Assembly (NCBI GenBank): GCA_963942565.1
Contig: OZ012690.1
Location: forward strand, 12,612,007 to 12,676,006
DNA from: Maea johnstoni
Taxonomy: Eukaryota; Annelida; Polychaeta; Spionida; Magelonidae
Direction: 5' to 3'
DNA: 64,000 nt
In this document: piece after piece, positions 1 through 10,179 of the stretch
Position numbering within the stretch: the first letter of the stretch is position 1
Layout: each line of letters begins with the position of its first letter
The notes under the pieces: model-generated
What the model was told of the DNA's origin: nothing
The model's input: only the letters and a program-made list of their open reading frames with translations
Databases searched by the model: none
Translations under genes and position numbers: made by a program

Positions 1-222
1 TCTAGGGGAGAAAATATATTTTCACCTCCGTATTTTTGGGGGAAAAAATATATTTAAATATATTTTCACCACCGTATTTATGGGAGAGAAAATATATCTA
101 AATATATTTTCGCCGCCGTATTTTTGGGGGAGAAAATATATTTAAATATATTTTCTCCCCCAAAAATACGGTGGTGAAAAAAATATTTAAATATTTTCTC
201 TTTCACACTTGGGCCATCGTAC
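1..222. mobile_element. Family M foldback element, left end outside window
   Basis: Alternating AAATATATTTAAATATATTT and CACCACCGTATTT/GGGGGAGAAAA blocks in both orientations, ending TCTTTCACACTTGGGCCATC, GTA. Matches the end of 55931-56183. Confidence 0.8.
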
Positions 223-311
223 AATACACTTGCATGCGCCACAGACTGGGTAAAGGTCATCCAACCTTTTGAGGGACAGTAGGGGCAAGAAAAACTGTCA
301 CTGTTTGACAT

Positions 312-472
312 TAATTTGGAAAATCAAAACTATTTTACAAAATATTTGAAGAAGAGTTGTTGGTAGTGTTTTGATTAACATTTCTCCTTCAAGTATTTCC
401 CAACTATGCTTTCACTTATTTCATCAAAATTGCTAGACTGGTGATGTTCGCTGTGAGCAATAATATGTTAAT
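312..472 (+). mobile_element. Family D MITE fragment, degraded
   Basis: Contains ACAAAATATTTGAAGAAGAG, AACATTTCTCCTTCAAGTAT and TTTCATCAAAATTG, the core of family D. The ends are not intact. Confidence 0.65.
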
Positions 473-1059
473 GAATGATCCTTGATTATTTTTCCAGCAT
501 TATTTCAAATATCCTATTTTATTCCCACAATACAACCTACATGCGAGGGCAGATGCTGCTTGATGCCCCCATGCGGATAGAAAAAACATCGACTGAAACT
601 TTTCCCGTCACATGGCCGACGGCTATTGGGAATATGTGAAGATCTATATAAACTGGTTCCACGTAATGCGTATTGGGAATGCTCCAAAATGAGAACGAGT
701 TAACCTTGCCTCTGAAATGGAGTCGAGACCTCTGCTACTGGTTGGCATTGTGCCAAGTTTCGCCAGGCAGTCAGCCCGAGCCTAGACTAGGCTCCTAGTC
801 CCTGTAATGTTGCCCCATACACGTGTTTTACTGCAGTGAACCTCCGATACGTGAACCAGCCACCTTTACCTAAGTGTTCACATCAGTGTGCCATCGTCTT
901 ACCATTCTTGCATCTGAAGACTTTAACGAACTCTGACGTCTGTGAAAATATCCCATTGATTAAAGTAATATAACAAAGTTGAGAATAAATCGTTGAACCC
1001 AACAGGACAAATAATTTGATTTAGATATTCCTGTAAATATTGCTTTGTTATGAAGATAT

Positions 1060-1217
1060 GGAATGCCATTAATGCATTTATTCACTATTTCTCTTTAAAG
1101 AAAAATGATTTTTCGTTAAAGAAAGATTTTTTCTCTTTAAAGAAAAACTATTTCTCTTTAAAGAAAAATCATTTTTCTTTAAAGACTAATAGTGAATAAA
1201 TGCATTAATGGCATTCC
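1060..1217. mobile_element. Foldback element with 11-bp duplication
   Basis: GGAATGCCATTAATGCATTT at the left and its reverse complement at the right. The inner part is a series of inverted TCTTTAAAGAAAAA blocks. TATGAAGATAT flanks it at 1049-1059 and 1219-1229. Confidence 0.85.
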
Positions 1218-1356
1218 ATATGAAGATATGATTATTTGTTGCAGACCATGTGTACCTTCAGGCGAGGAAAGCATGTTTTATATAATGTATCAATACGAGC
1301 TGGAACTATATGATATCCTCCCACAAGTCACACTAAGATGTTGCTTAGGTTTATAC

Positions 1357-1586
1357 TTAACCCATTAATGCTTAAAAGTTCTTCCAAAAATTGTTGTCTG
1401 CATCTACGACACTTTTGGCTATAACTTTGTTATTAAGAATGATTTTGCGAAATATTTGGAGGAGAGTTGTTCCTTGTATTCTGATTGACATTTCTCCTTC
1501 AAATATTTTCCCAACTATGTTTTTGACTGCAAGCTTTCATCAAAATTGTCAGGCAGTTTTGGCTGCTGTGAGCATTAATGGGTTAA
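1357..1586 (+). mobile_element. Family D piggyBac-type MITE
   Basis: TTAACCCATTAATGC at the left and GCATTAATGGGTTAA at the right. TTAA target plus CCC-starting inverted ends is the piggyBac signature. About 230 bp, non-coding; the open frame inside is incidental. Confidence 0.88.
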
Positions 1587-2341
1587 TAAAGGCAAAGGGA
1601 AAAATTATATTCACATTAAGATAGACCTTTAAGTTCAGCATCGCCCGAGAGTAAAAAGCCTTTAAAGACGCCTACATCTTAGGGGATCCTAAAAGATCGT
1701 AATTGAAATAAAGATGTATTAAAGGAGGCACTGCATGCCACGAGCCCGTTCTACCGAGAGTACATACTACTAATACTAATTGGAATTTATATAGCGCCAT
1801 TTCCATTCATAAAATGTTCAAAAGCGCTGCACATTGTCATAGTTTGAGTCATAGTCAACAACGCCTCAATGGGCGAGCCTGAAAAGGTGTGTTTTGAGAC
1901 ACTTCTTGAAGGCCTGACACGATGTAGAATCCTTCAGGTGTTATAAGTCTACCTGTATGCTCTGATCGAATGTAAACACCTCTGAGCCTAGCTACCAGCG
2001 TTTTCCCTTACCATTTGTGCGTGCTGTTTCTTTAATAGGACTTAGGTCGCTTTCAACAGCTTAGGTCATATCACGACGAGATAGAAACCCCGGATCGGGG
2101 AGACATTTTTTCCTTTCCCTTACGAATAGTAACAAGGGGTCTCTCTGTCGTAAAGACACCATTCAAAGCAAGATCATGTGAGAACACCTAAATGTGAATA
2201 CTTCTACCTCAGAGGGAATGTGTCCTGCCCCCCCCCCCCCCCCCCCCCCGGTCCCTTGCTTTGTCGAATACTCCTGAGGTATGGCTTCATAGATGGTCCA
2301 CGAGATGACCTTGGGCTGTTGCGTCAGATGTGAATAAGCAT
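1587..2341. other. Non-coding stretch with G/C runs and a repeat-like segment
   Basis: The segment 1780-1935 (TTTATATAGCGCCATTTCC, AAAAGCGCTGCACAT) looks like an old dispersed repeat. There is a C homopolymer at about 2228-2250. No gene seen. Confidence 0.5.
2055..2165. repeat. Dispersed short repeat around CAGCTTAGGTCATATC
   Basis: CAGCTTAGGTCATATCACGA plus GAGATAGAAAC recurs, diverged, at 48572-48605, 57430-57465 and (reverse) 61140-61173. Boundaries unclear. Confidence 0.5.
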
Positions 2342-2471
2342 TAGGGGCGGACCATTTGATATTATGGGGGTAGGTGTAGGGGCTACCATTTTGACATGGT
2401 CAGAATTTTGACCCCTAATCTCCCCCCCCCCCCCCCCCCCCCACACACACAATATCATATGTTCCGCCCCT
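2342..2471. mobile_element. Short MITE with AGGGGCGGAAC ends
   Basis: AGGGGCGGACCATTTGATAT followed by a G run; the inverse ATATCATATGTTCCGCCCCT closes it after a C run. About 130 bp. Confidence 0.75.
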
Positions 2472-2878
2472 CAGCAGTAGAGTAGAGAACGTCAATGCAG
2501 TCGGCGTACTGTTAGCGGCAGCAGGAGAGACGGATGAGGAGTGGAGGAGGAGGGGGGGGGGGGGGGGGGGAGAGATATTTTGGGATTTAACGGCCGCAGA
2601 CAGAATGATCATTCTTCTGGCACCGTGCCAAGGGAATGAGGAAGCGGCGTTTGGATCGTCTGCAGCCAGACACATATCTATTTTATTGTGTCTGCTACAC
2701 TCGTGTGTCACTTACGACTAGGGCCACTATGTCCATGAGTCTAAGCCCAGGAAGGTCCCCTGCTCTATGACTATTGTATCAGCAGTATTAAAAGGATGGC
2801 ATGAGATGACCTAAAAGCAATGCCAACCAATGCAATTGTAGAATCGGAGCAAGTTTCAATAAAAACACACTCAATGGA

Positions 2879-2945
2879 GTATGTGTGTGTGTGTGTATGT
2901 GTGTGTGTGTGAGTGTGTGTGTCTGACTGTCTGTTTGTGTGTGTA
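2879..2945. repeat. GT microsatellite
   Basis: Imperfect (GT)n. Nothing else is seen between 2571 and 3101. Confidence 0.9.
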
Positions 2946-3101
2946 AGTGAAGTGCACTAGTCCAGCATTATCATCCTTGAAGATCCATTCGTCCATATCT
3001 GTAGCAGGAATTTCAGTATCATGTCCCTAACTGCAGCCAATACAAAAATGCTGAAAAAAACTAACGTCCAACAGTATTATTGGATCTAGCCAGTCAGTTG
3101 T

Positions 3102-3398
3102 GTTGGAAAAGCAAAAGGGCAAGCTTGGTCTGATGCATCTCAAAGCCGAGGCGGCAGGCCAGTGGCTGTGTGGTGCATCAGACCTCACAACTCCTAGGTT
3201 GTTGGAAAAGCAAAAGGGCAAGGTTGGTCTGATGCATCTAAAAGCCGAGGCGGCAGGCCAGTGGCTGTGTGGTGCATCAGACCTCCCAACTCCTAGGTTG
3301 TTGGAAAAGCAAAAGGGCAAGGTTGGTCTGATGCATCTCAAAGCCGAGGCGGCAGGCCAGTGGCTGTGTGGTGCATCAGACCTCCCAACTCCTAGGTT
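3102..3398. repeat. 99-bp tandem repeat, three copies
   Basis: The unit begins GTTGGAAAAGCAAAAGGGCA at 3102, 3201 and 3300, with only a few differences. Within each unit GGTCTGATGCATC and GGTGCATCAGACC form an inverted pair. The period is 33 codons, so open frames run through on both strands (3027-3341 minus, 3100-3423 plus). I do not call these genes. Confidence 0.92.
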
Positions 3399-4879
3399 CT
3401 TCCAGCACAGCTACCTGGTTTAATGACGTTTAAACGTTTATATCAAGGAGAACTATACCATTTTTAGAAATAGTACCTCATATGAGAGTAAGCTTTTTTT
3501 TAAAATACATCTTCTATATAGTTGCCATGACGACGAGTGAGGGCTATAAACAAGGATATCAAAGTGGCAAAAAGCGAAAACGCATTGTTCTCGCACTGCT
3601 TACCATGTGTTGGAAAACATTGTCTATATATTACTATGGCAACATGCTATAATTGAATGTAAACCTTAGCATCAGGTGACTATTAGCTGGAGACGTCTGC
3701 TATCAAGAATAACTCACCATTCGTCCGGTAATTAGTGTAGTGTACGAAGTGATGATAGTTAACAAGATATATACCTTTCAGTGTTATTACGTCACATGCA
3801 TTAGAAAGGGCAACATGAATTAAATCAGAAAAAATCTTATATCTTAAAAGCAAGAATCGTTGCAAACACCCATGATGATAAACTTTATTTATATTTAAAG
3901 CTAAAAACGTTGAAGCCACCTCCCCAAAGTGATATCCAAAAATTAGTAAGTGACATATCTCACAAAATGGAGACGAATTTTAGATATTCAGTTCAGCAGT
4001 AATTGTCAATACGAATTGTGCACTGTTTTACTGGACCAGGCATATGAATGCAAATGACTTGCACCAAATCGATAAATGTATACAATTTATTGAATAAAAA
4101 TGTATTTATGTCAATACACCCAACTTACTTCTTCCCTGCTATCTACCATCGCGTGACGTGCACAGCTTTAGCACAATCTCCCCAATTTCGTTTGCTTCAC
4201 GTGTAATTTATGTGACCCACATCATTCCTACGGGTGAACCTATGTCAACAAGTACACTACAATTACTCGTGACCTGAAAAGCCGCATCAGCCTCGCTGCC
4301 ACAGAATACGCAAAATAAATATTGGTATTAGTTCACAGAAAGCTGTTTAATATAAGTCAACTGCCAATTGTTCTATCAAGGCTACCTGGTGTTTGACCAG
4401 CCGCAAATCAATTCCCCTGTCTTCATTGATATGACATGATACCGCCTTGTACGAACAGTGCTGTAGCCATCTACGGTTGTGCTTGCGTATGATGAAGCTA
4501 TCAATCAACATAGACATGCTAGCTTTGTCGGATATATTATATACAATGTACATGGAATTACGCCGGATATAAGGTGTCGCAACGCATAACGTTACTGGGA
4601 GAGAGGTGGTTTTATATTTAAAAAAGAAATCATGCTTTCTTGAATGACATCCCATTTGTATTTTGTGAGAACCGGAGGAACCTCCGATCACTTGAACGGG
4701 GTAGTTAAACGCAGCCTTAAGTTCTGGAGAAGTCTACACATTTAGGATAGATTTAGTTGCAATTCTTGCACACATATATTTCTATGATTCCCGAATATGA
4801 CTCTGAGAATGCAGCAAGTTAGTTATATCAGTTTACTTTGTTTAAATCCAATCCGATATGATTCAGAATTTATTTAATG
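3399..4879. other. Non-coding stretch, nothing recognised
   Basis: About 1.5 kb of AT-rich sequence. Short open frames (up to 114 codons at 4347-4691, minus) have no recognisable features. Confidence 0.55.
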
Positions 4880-5300
4880 TGACTCCGTTTTGACTCTGAC
4901 ATGATATTTCCCAGGTGATCCCGTGGTAATTCGAAAGTTTTTTTAGATCATTTAGTTGTATTGCAGATTTGATTCAAGGTCACTCAAAGGTGGTTCAGAT
5001 CTTTTCAATGTCAATCCAATTGGTGGTTCATTAAGGTTTTCAAAGTCATTCCATTTATTGATTCAAAAAAACTTCAATGTCACTACATGTTACTTTTCAA
5101 GGTCACTCCATAGTGATTTAGGTCACTTCCAAGGTCATTCATTTGATCATGGCTTCTTAGCACCCCTGAGATCGCCAAGATGATGCATGAAAATATCAAG
5201 GTCACGTCATAAGTGATTCGAGACATCTTCAATATTACCCCATGATAGTTTGTACTATTTCCTATCATTTCTTAATGACACGAGTCACTTCCAAGATCCT
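4880..5300. repeat. Degenerate short repeat with TCAAGGTCA motifs
   Basis: Irregular repeats of the type TTCAAGGTCACTCCATAGTG. TCAAGGTCA occurs at 4974-4982, 5097-5105 and 5197-5205, with AGGTCA at 5120-5125 and AAGGTCA at 5131-5137. These are extended nuclear-receptor half-sites in form. Confidence 0.6.
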
Positions 5301-5488
5301 TTGTAGACGTTGTGTTCTATGATTGAGATTGGCCTGCGCTGCTGAGGTGGATTCAGGTAAAGCCAGGAGGGACGGGCAGGTGGCACGCGTGCGCACCTGT
5401 CATCTGGGAAACATTGGCAGCCTTCACGCAGGCAGGCAGGCAGGCTGGGAGGACGCGGAGATGGATCAGACGTCACGGGGAAGACCAG

Positions 5489-5514
5489 TCTAGATTTCTG
5501 AGCTGTTATATGTA
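5489..5514 (+). mobile_element. Family A element, left fragment (split by the Polinton)
   Basis: TCTAGATTTCTGAGCTGTTA matches the hairpin-forming left end of family A. The rest of the same copy continues at 26115-26336 beyond the Polinton. Confidence 0.85.
5509..5514. repeat. Target site duplication, left (TATGTA)
   Basis: TATGTA directly precedes the Polinton terminus and is repeated exactly at 26115-26120. Six base pairs is the duplication length known for Polinton integrases. Confidence 0.93.
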
Positions 5515-7366
5515 AGTAGTATGGGCGTGAGGTGGGACGGTGGTCCAACCGGGGGTGTTTTGGGTTCGCACCTGCATTCTGTGCACTCTGATTGGTTAAT
5601 GGAACCCGAACCCTTAATCCACGGTTCGATCACGGTTCGGGGGTACTCGGTTCAGTTCGGCGAGGTTGATTTTGATTGGTCAAGGGAACCGAACTGTATG
5701 GTGTGTATTTATTGATGGGTTCATCTGTGTTCACCTGGGTTTGTCATCAAGGCAGGGTTCACTGACTGTGAACCTAATTAGTGTCAGTAAGGTTTGTTTG
5801 GGTTTGTGTGGGGGTGTGTGTATGCAACCTGTCTGGTGTATACATAGAGTTCACCTTAATCCTCTTAATGGGGGAATGAACTTAATCCTGCGCCCCCCTC
5901 CCCCCTCCCTCACTATGAACCTTAAGCTATTTAGGGTTTGAACCCTGTCTATTTGGGTAGAGTATTAAGTATATAGATCTGAACCCTGTTCATTTGGGGT
6001 ATGCCCAATGAACTTGACATAGTAACTTTAACCCTTTAATGACTTGAACCTTCAGGTGAACTTGATTGTTTGGGTATGGGTGTGCAAGTGGGATGTATCA
6101 TAATCCCCTTAATTAGCTATGGTGAACCCATAGGGCACCGGTGCTTTATGGATGTGTGTGTGTGTAACCTGATCCCTAGGCTATCAGATAGTGGGGCACT
6201 TGTATATGTCTAGCCATCTTTCCCTTCTTCACATGAGCATGGTTGTTATGGAAATAAATATTGTTTTTTAAACCAGGGGTTTGTAGGTACTGTGTATAGA
6301 GCTCATGTACATATTCATAAATCATATTTCATATATTTTTTAAAAATATTTTTTTTATTTTTTTGTTTTGTTTTGTTTTTGAAGTCAGGGGTTTGTGGGT
6401 ACTTGTGTATAGTGCACATGTACATATTCATAAATCATATTTCATATTCAAAAAAAAAAAAAAAAATATTTTTTTGTTTTGTTTTGTTTTTGAAGTCAGG
6501 GGTTTGTGGGTACTTGTGTATAGTGCACATGTATATTTTTCATACGGGCAGAGACTTGTACATTTTATTGTATTTTATCTAGGGTTGACGACTGTCAGCC
6601 TTAGATGTTATTGCTGTATTTATGCTTTAATTGGAGTGTATTTTATCTAGGGTTGACGACTGTCAACCTTAGACGTTATTGCTGTATTTATGCTTTAATT
6701 GGAGATTGAGAATGTTATTGTGACTTGTACTCTAGCTTTCAGATAGAGACTAGGGGAGCGTTTTAGGTATGGTTTAAGGTGGGTAGCATCATTATATGTA
6801 TTTACTTTTTAACTCTCCGGGTCACATCCCCCCACATTTATGGTAAAGTATATGGCTCTCCCCACATGTTGGGATGATGCTCTCTTACTGTCGGGGTGAT
6901 GCTCTTCTCTACGTTTGAATGATGCTCTCCAGTCAGTGAGGTGATGCTCTCCCGCTTGTTTTTGCCATATACACTAAGTAATATAAATAAACATGCCTCT
7001 CTTGTAATTTCTGACAGGTTCTGTTTGAGCTCTCTGTGCAAAACGGCATCGCCGAGTCGTGCCCGAATTCCTGTTAAAGGGTTGTTTGGCTGTTAGTTAA
7101 GTGGGGTGCTAATGCTGATATTGTGGAGCCGTGAGGGTGCAAGGTGCAAATGCAATATCAGTGCCCCGCGAAATGCTATACGAAGAACTGTATACCTGTA
7201 CCACGACGGCCACTCAACTTGTCCGGTGTCCAATCCACACAGACAGGAAGTACAGTTGTTGTTCTTACAGACCGGGCACCCTGGTGCCTGAGCTTCCATC
7301 AAATGGAAGAAACTTGTCAATAACTCCTTCTAAGTAACTGTAAGGTGAAATTTCCACCACAGCCTA
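5515..7366 (+). repeat. Polinton left terminal inverted repeat
   Basis: Matches 24257-26114 in reverse complement over about 1852 bases. The outer 200 bases look identical; elsewhere I noticed about five substitutions, a short indel near 5776 and a poly-A length difference. It holds internal tandem repeats: a 111-112 bp unit starting AGGGGTTTGT at 6275, 6387 and 6498; a 68-bp unit at 6569 and 6637; and a degenerate run with GATGATGCTCTC cores at about 6845-6955. Short open frames inside it are mirrored in the other arm and do not look like genes. Confidence 0.95.
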
Positions 7367-7680
7367 GGGGTTTGTGGGTACTTGTGTATTTCTTCTCCAG
7401 GGTTAATTTTACCTGTCAAAGAGTAATCTTAATACCACCACCCTTGTCACACTAGCTTAGAGAAGCCAACCTACTTAATGGATTCATACCCCTCATGCCG
7501 CTTGGGTAAAAGGTGGGAGGATTTTTAATAGGTTAAATCAAAACATACAATCTTCTTTTTTAATGGGTAAATCATTTATTTTCAACATTATCTTCTTTTA
7601 CATTCTATTACAAAACATTTTAATCTACTATATACTACTACTACTACTTGGTCATTAAGCTGATCATGTCCTGTTCAATC
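7367..7680. other. Left inner non-coding stretch of the Polinton
   Basis: Just inside the left terminal repeat. It begins with a solitary partial copy of the tandem unit found within the repeat (GGGGTTTGTGGGTACTTGTG). Further on lie the minus-strand polyadenylation signal of the BIR gene (7575-7580) and a short ACT run near 7630-7650. No gene seen. Confidence 0.55.
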
Positions 7681-8004
7681 CTAGCCAGTCTCGTCATATC
7701 CAAGAGAAGTTGCTCCTTGTGTATCACAGGGGATGCTATCCATATCAGTGGTGGTCATCATTTCAAGGAAGCCGCACTTTTTACCCCATCTTTTATGTTC
7801 ACCCAAGGCCTCATCAGTTGGACGCCAATCTTTCAAACGCACACCACAATAGAAACAAAATACAATATCAGAACATCCTGTATAAACAAACCCTGCCTCT
7901 GCAAGTTCTTTTGGCTGTGGGTTAATATACTTGGGCCATGTTCTAAAAGAGCATACCCTGTCTTTACAAGACATGAAGTTTTTATACTGGGGTGTAAATT
8001 CCAT
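7681..8004 (-). CDS. BIR-domain (IAP-like) protein of the Polinton
   Basis: A 107-residue protein holding one baculovirus IAP repeat. Visible hallmarks: CSFRTWP near residue 18, LAEAGFVYTG near 34, FCFYCGVRLKDW near 49, then EHKRWGKKC, giving the C-x2-C, H and C zinc ligands in the right spacing. No RING finger follows. Known of the family: BIR proteins bind caspases or IAP antagonists and block apoptosis, and large DNA viruses carry them. Inferred: an accessory gene that keeps the host cell alive, probably captured from a host. It diverges from the PC4-like gene. TATAAAAG lies about 100 bases upstream on the minus strand (8106-8113) and AATAAA lies downstream (7575-7580). Antisense frames over it are shadows. 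Confidence 0.85.
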   Translation of the reverse strand: MEFTPQYKNFMSCKDRVCSFRTWPKYINPQPKELAEAGFVYTGCSDIVFCFYCGVRLKDWRPTDEALGEHKRWGKKCGFLEMMTTTDMDSIPCDTQGATSLGYDETG

Positions 8005-8105
8005 CCTTTCTTATTTTCGGGGAGGCTTTGACTATTGTTAATACGGGGCTACTGTCACTGCATGTGGTAGCATTTGCTGAATGTTAATAAATGTCACACA
8101 TGAGA

Positions 8106-8113
8106 CTTTTATA
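8106..8113 (-). promoter_or_regulatory. TATA box of the BIR gene
   Basis: Minus strand reads TATAAAAG about 95-100 bases before the BIR start codon. It faces away from the plus-strand TATA box at 8341, so 8010-8570 works as a divergent promoter region. Confidence 0.5.
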
Positions 8114-8340
8114 TGGGGTTGACTACATCTCAGAACCAAACCCTACCACTCAAATGGGGCTACATCTGGACATGAGTCCAGTTTGTTTGTTTTACATGCA
8201 CTAATCCTGTGTTGGTCACCGCCCTAAGAACCCCAATAAAGTTTACTCCTTTCCTGAACCTAAACTGAACTTTGTATTTACAATAATTAGCACTATACCC
8301 GAACCTGAACCTAAGGAACTTAATAGGATTAAGACTTCCC

Positions 8341-8348
8341 TATAAAAA
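8341..8348 (+). promoter_or_regulatory. TATA box of the PC4-like gene
   Basis: TATAAAAA sits about 235 bases before the first supported codons of the PC4-like frame. Intron-like signals (GGTGAGTAC near 8415 and a pyrimidine tract ending TTGTAG near 8531) lie between them, so the transcript probably has a leader exon. Confidence 0.5.
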
Positions 8349-8575
8349 CCAAGCAACTCCACCTTGAACCTACAGAATTCTGCATCAGCCACAGACCTGC
8401 AAGCTCTTGGTGTTGGTGAGTACAGACAGAATCATCCAAAACCTATCGAATTTCTTGCTTACTTAAACTCATTCTATTTCAAGATATTGATCACCTATAC
8501 TTTCAGTGATTAGTCTTTTTTCTTCTTGTAGAAAGTACAAAAGATCAAACCAAAAGCAAAGTAGCTCAAACAAGA

Positions 8576-8965
8576 GTGGCTAACATTGTTGATCTATCAG
8601 ATCGCCATCCTTTAGGGGGGAAGAAAAATCGCTTTGTCTACGTTTCTCAATTTTATAGCTCTAAATTTGCAAAAACATACATTAACGTGGATGTTAGAGA
8701 GTACGATCTAAGAGATTGTGAAAATAATACCGGTAAGCCAACCATCAAAGGTGTGGCCTTCAATAAGGAAGAGTTTGAAGAGTTCTGTCGTCTCATTCCT
8801 ACTCTTAAAGAGGAATTGAACTCCAAACTAGATCTCCTGGAACTATCTGAGCCCATCCCAGAAACAGAATTTCAAACTTCTCTTAAAAGAGACCACGAAG
8901 GAAAACATAAATTTACATTTTCTTCCAATCCTACATCTTACTATCAACCAGGAAAAAAGTGGTAG
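8576..8965 (+). CDS. PC4/p15-like ssDNA-binding protein of the Polinton
   Basis: About 129 residues. The core RFVYVSQFYSSKFAKTYINV, followed by VREYDLRD and KPTIKGVAFNKEEFEEFC, fits the PC4 (transcriptional coactivator p15) pattern of a beta-sheet with VxIREY, then KPxxKGI and a C-terminal helix. The family binds single-stranded DNA and acts in transcription and replication; some viruses and mobile elements carry such genes. Inferred role: coating displaced strands during protein-primed replication, or helping late transcription. It lies directly upstream of the polymerase gene on the same strand. The frame opens on GTG, so the true N-terminus is uncertain and may start upstream. The C-terminal 35 residues are charged and look disordered. 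Confidence 0.7.
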   Translation: MANIVDLSDRHPLGGKKNRFVYVSQFYSSKFAKTYINVDVREYDLRDCENNTGKPTIKGVAFNKEEFEEFCRLIPTLKEELNSKLDLLELSEPIPETEFQTSLKRDHEGKHKFTFSSNPTSYYQPGKKW

Positions 8966-9206
8966 ATAATCTAGACTTCAAGTGACACCAAGTCTTATCA
9001 TACCGTTTAGATAAGTAGGTTGTCAGGGTATCAGATTACCATCAGACCTTTTCTAGCTAGTTTTAGAGGTAGCTCTACATCCCTGTAACTAATTACAAGT
9101 TCATTATAGCCCAGACAAGTAAGAAGTGTAGTTATTAGGGTTAGGTTTTAGAGTTTTTGTTTTGTATTGTGTAGACCAAGCGATTAATTCTTCCTCCCCA
9201 ATCAAT

Positions 9207-10179
9207 ATGGCTGGAACCGGTAGACCATTGAAGAGGAAACACGACGCCATAACAGCCCTCTTAAATGTTTTCTCTGAATGTATGACACAACTAAATCAGG
9301 CCATGGATCAATTTAAGGAGCAAGTGGTGAGTACAATTTCACATACATTCTTATATCTCATAGTGAAATGTATACTATTCTAGTGTTTTGTTGTCGCGCT
9401 AAGGATGTCTTTAATCCACTTGTTTAACATGCATATAGTTATCTTACGTTTGTTCAAAGGTAAGTATCACCCTTAAATGTAAATTCTATTTTGATATATG
9501 TATTGGTGTGTATTCAATGATGACATTTTAACTATGTCTCGAGGTATTAAGGTAAGTATTACTAATCGCTGTCTATTTCAGATTTTCAAACCATCTCTAT
9601 CCTGTGAACGATATACGGTAGGTACTATGTTGGTTGAACAAAATGTGATTATGTTTCTTTTTTCTTTCAGGCTGAACCGCCAGTCCATGAAGAACCTCCT
9701 GTCCCTGAAGAACCTCCCCAACATGTTTCACCCCCCAAAAAGAAGAGGCTAGATTGTGGAGAACCTACTCAAAGCGAAGGCAAGAAGAGGGCGAAATGTC
9801 ATAGATGTCCACAATCTTTTGTCAACAAATCAAGTCTTCGACGTCATTTAAAGAACATCCACAGAAGTAAGTTACTTTTGGTTACATAGATATAGTGCAA
9901 GCTGAGGCGTGACAAATCTAATGCCTACACTACACATATTATACACTGTCTTATGCTAGCATTTCTACTCTGATTACAGCATCTACAGTCACCAAATCTT
10001 CAGACAGACCTAGATCTCTACCCCTGACTGACATCACGAACCAACAGAGCATTCTGGTGTACTGCCCCCCTGCCACAAACCCACCTGTCCAGAGTTAAGG
10101 CCCTTCAACATCAACTGCCGCCTCTGCTAGTCAGCCAAATGACGACATACCCAAAACACTGCAAGACTACCTCGATGAG
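9207..10179 (+). CDS. Zinc-finger coding parts upstream of the polymerase
   Basis: A stretch that looks like coding parts separated by intron-like gaps. It starts with a methionine at 9207 and a short helical segment, then (about 9671-9867) a run of EEPPVPEEPP-type repeats, a PKKKR nuclear-signal-like patch and one C2H2 finger, C-x2-C-x12-H-x4-H (CHRCPQSFVNKSSLRRHLK, then H). GT and pyrimidine-AG signals bracket the parts. Polymerases of this group often have long N-terminal extensions with fingers, so these parts may belong to the polymerase gene or be a separate DNA-binding protein. I cannot decide from the sequence. Confidence 0.5.

Noticed and set aside
784-807. Isolated family A end (CCTAGACTAGGCTCCTAGTC)
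   Set aside because: Matches the end only; no body of the element follows, so a copy cannot be supported.
2415-2711. Gly/Pro-rich frame
   Set aside because: Driven by C and G homopolymers.
3102-3398. CRISPR array
   Set aside because: Direct tandem repeat without spacers, in eukaryotic DNA.
3027-3423. Repeat protein with 33-residue units
   Set aside because: Open on both strands because the tandem unit is a multiple of three. No start context, domain or splice evidence.
7093-7337. Small genes in the Polinton arms
   Set aside because: Overlapping short frames in three phases on both strands, mirrored in the other arm. No conserved domain.
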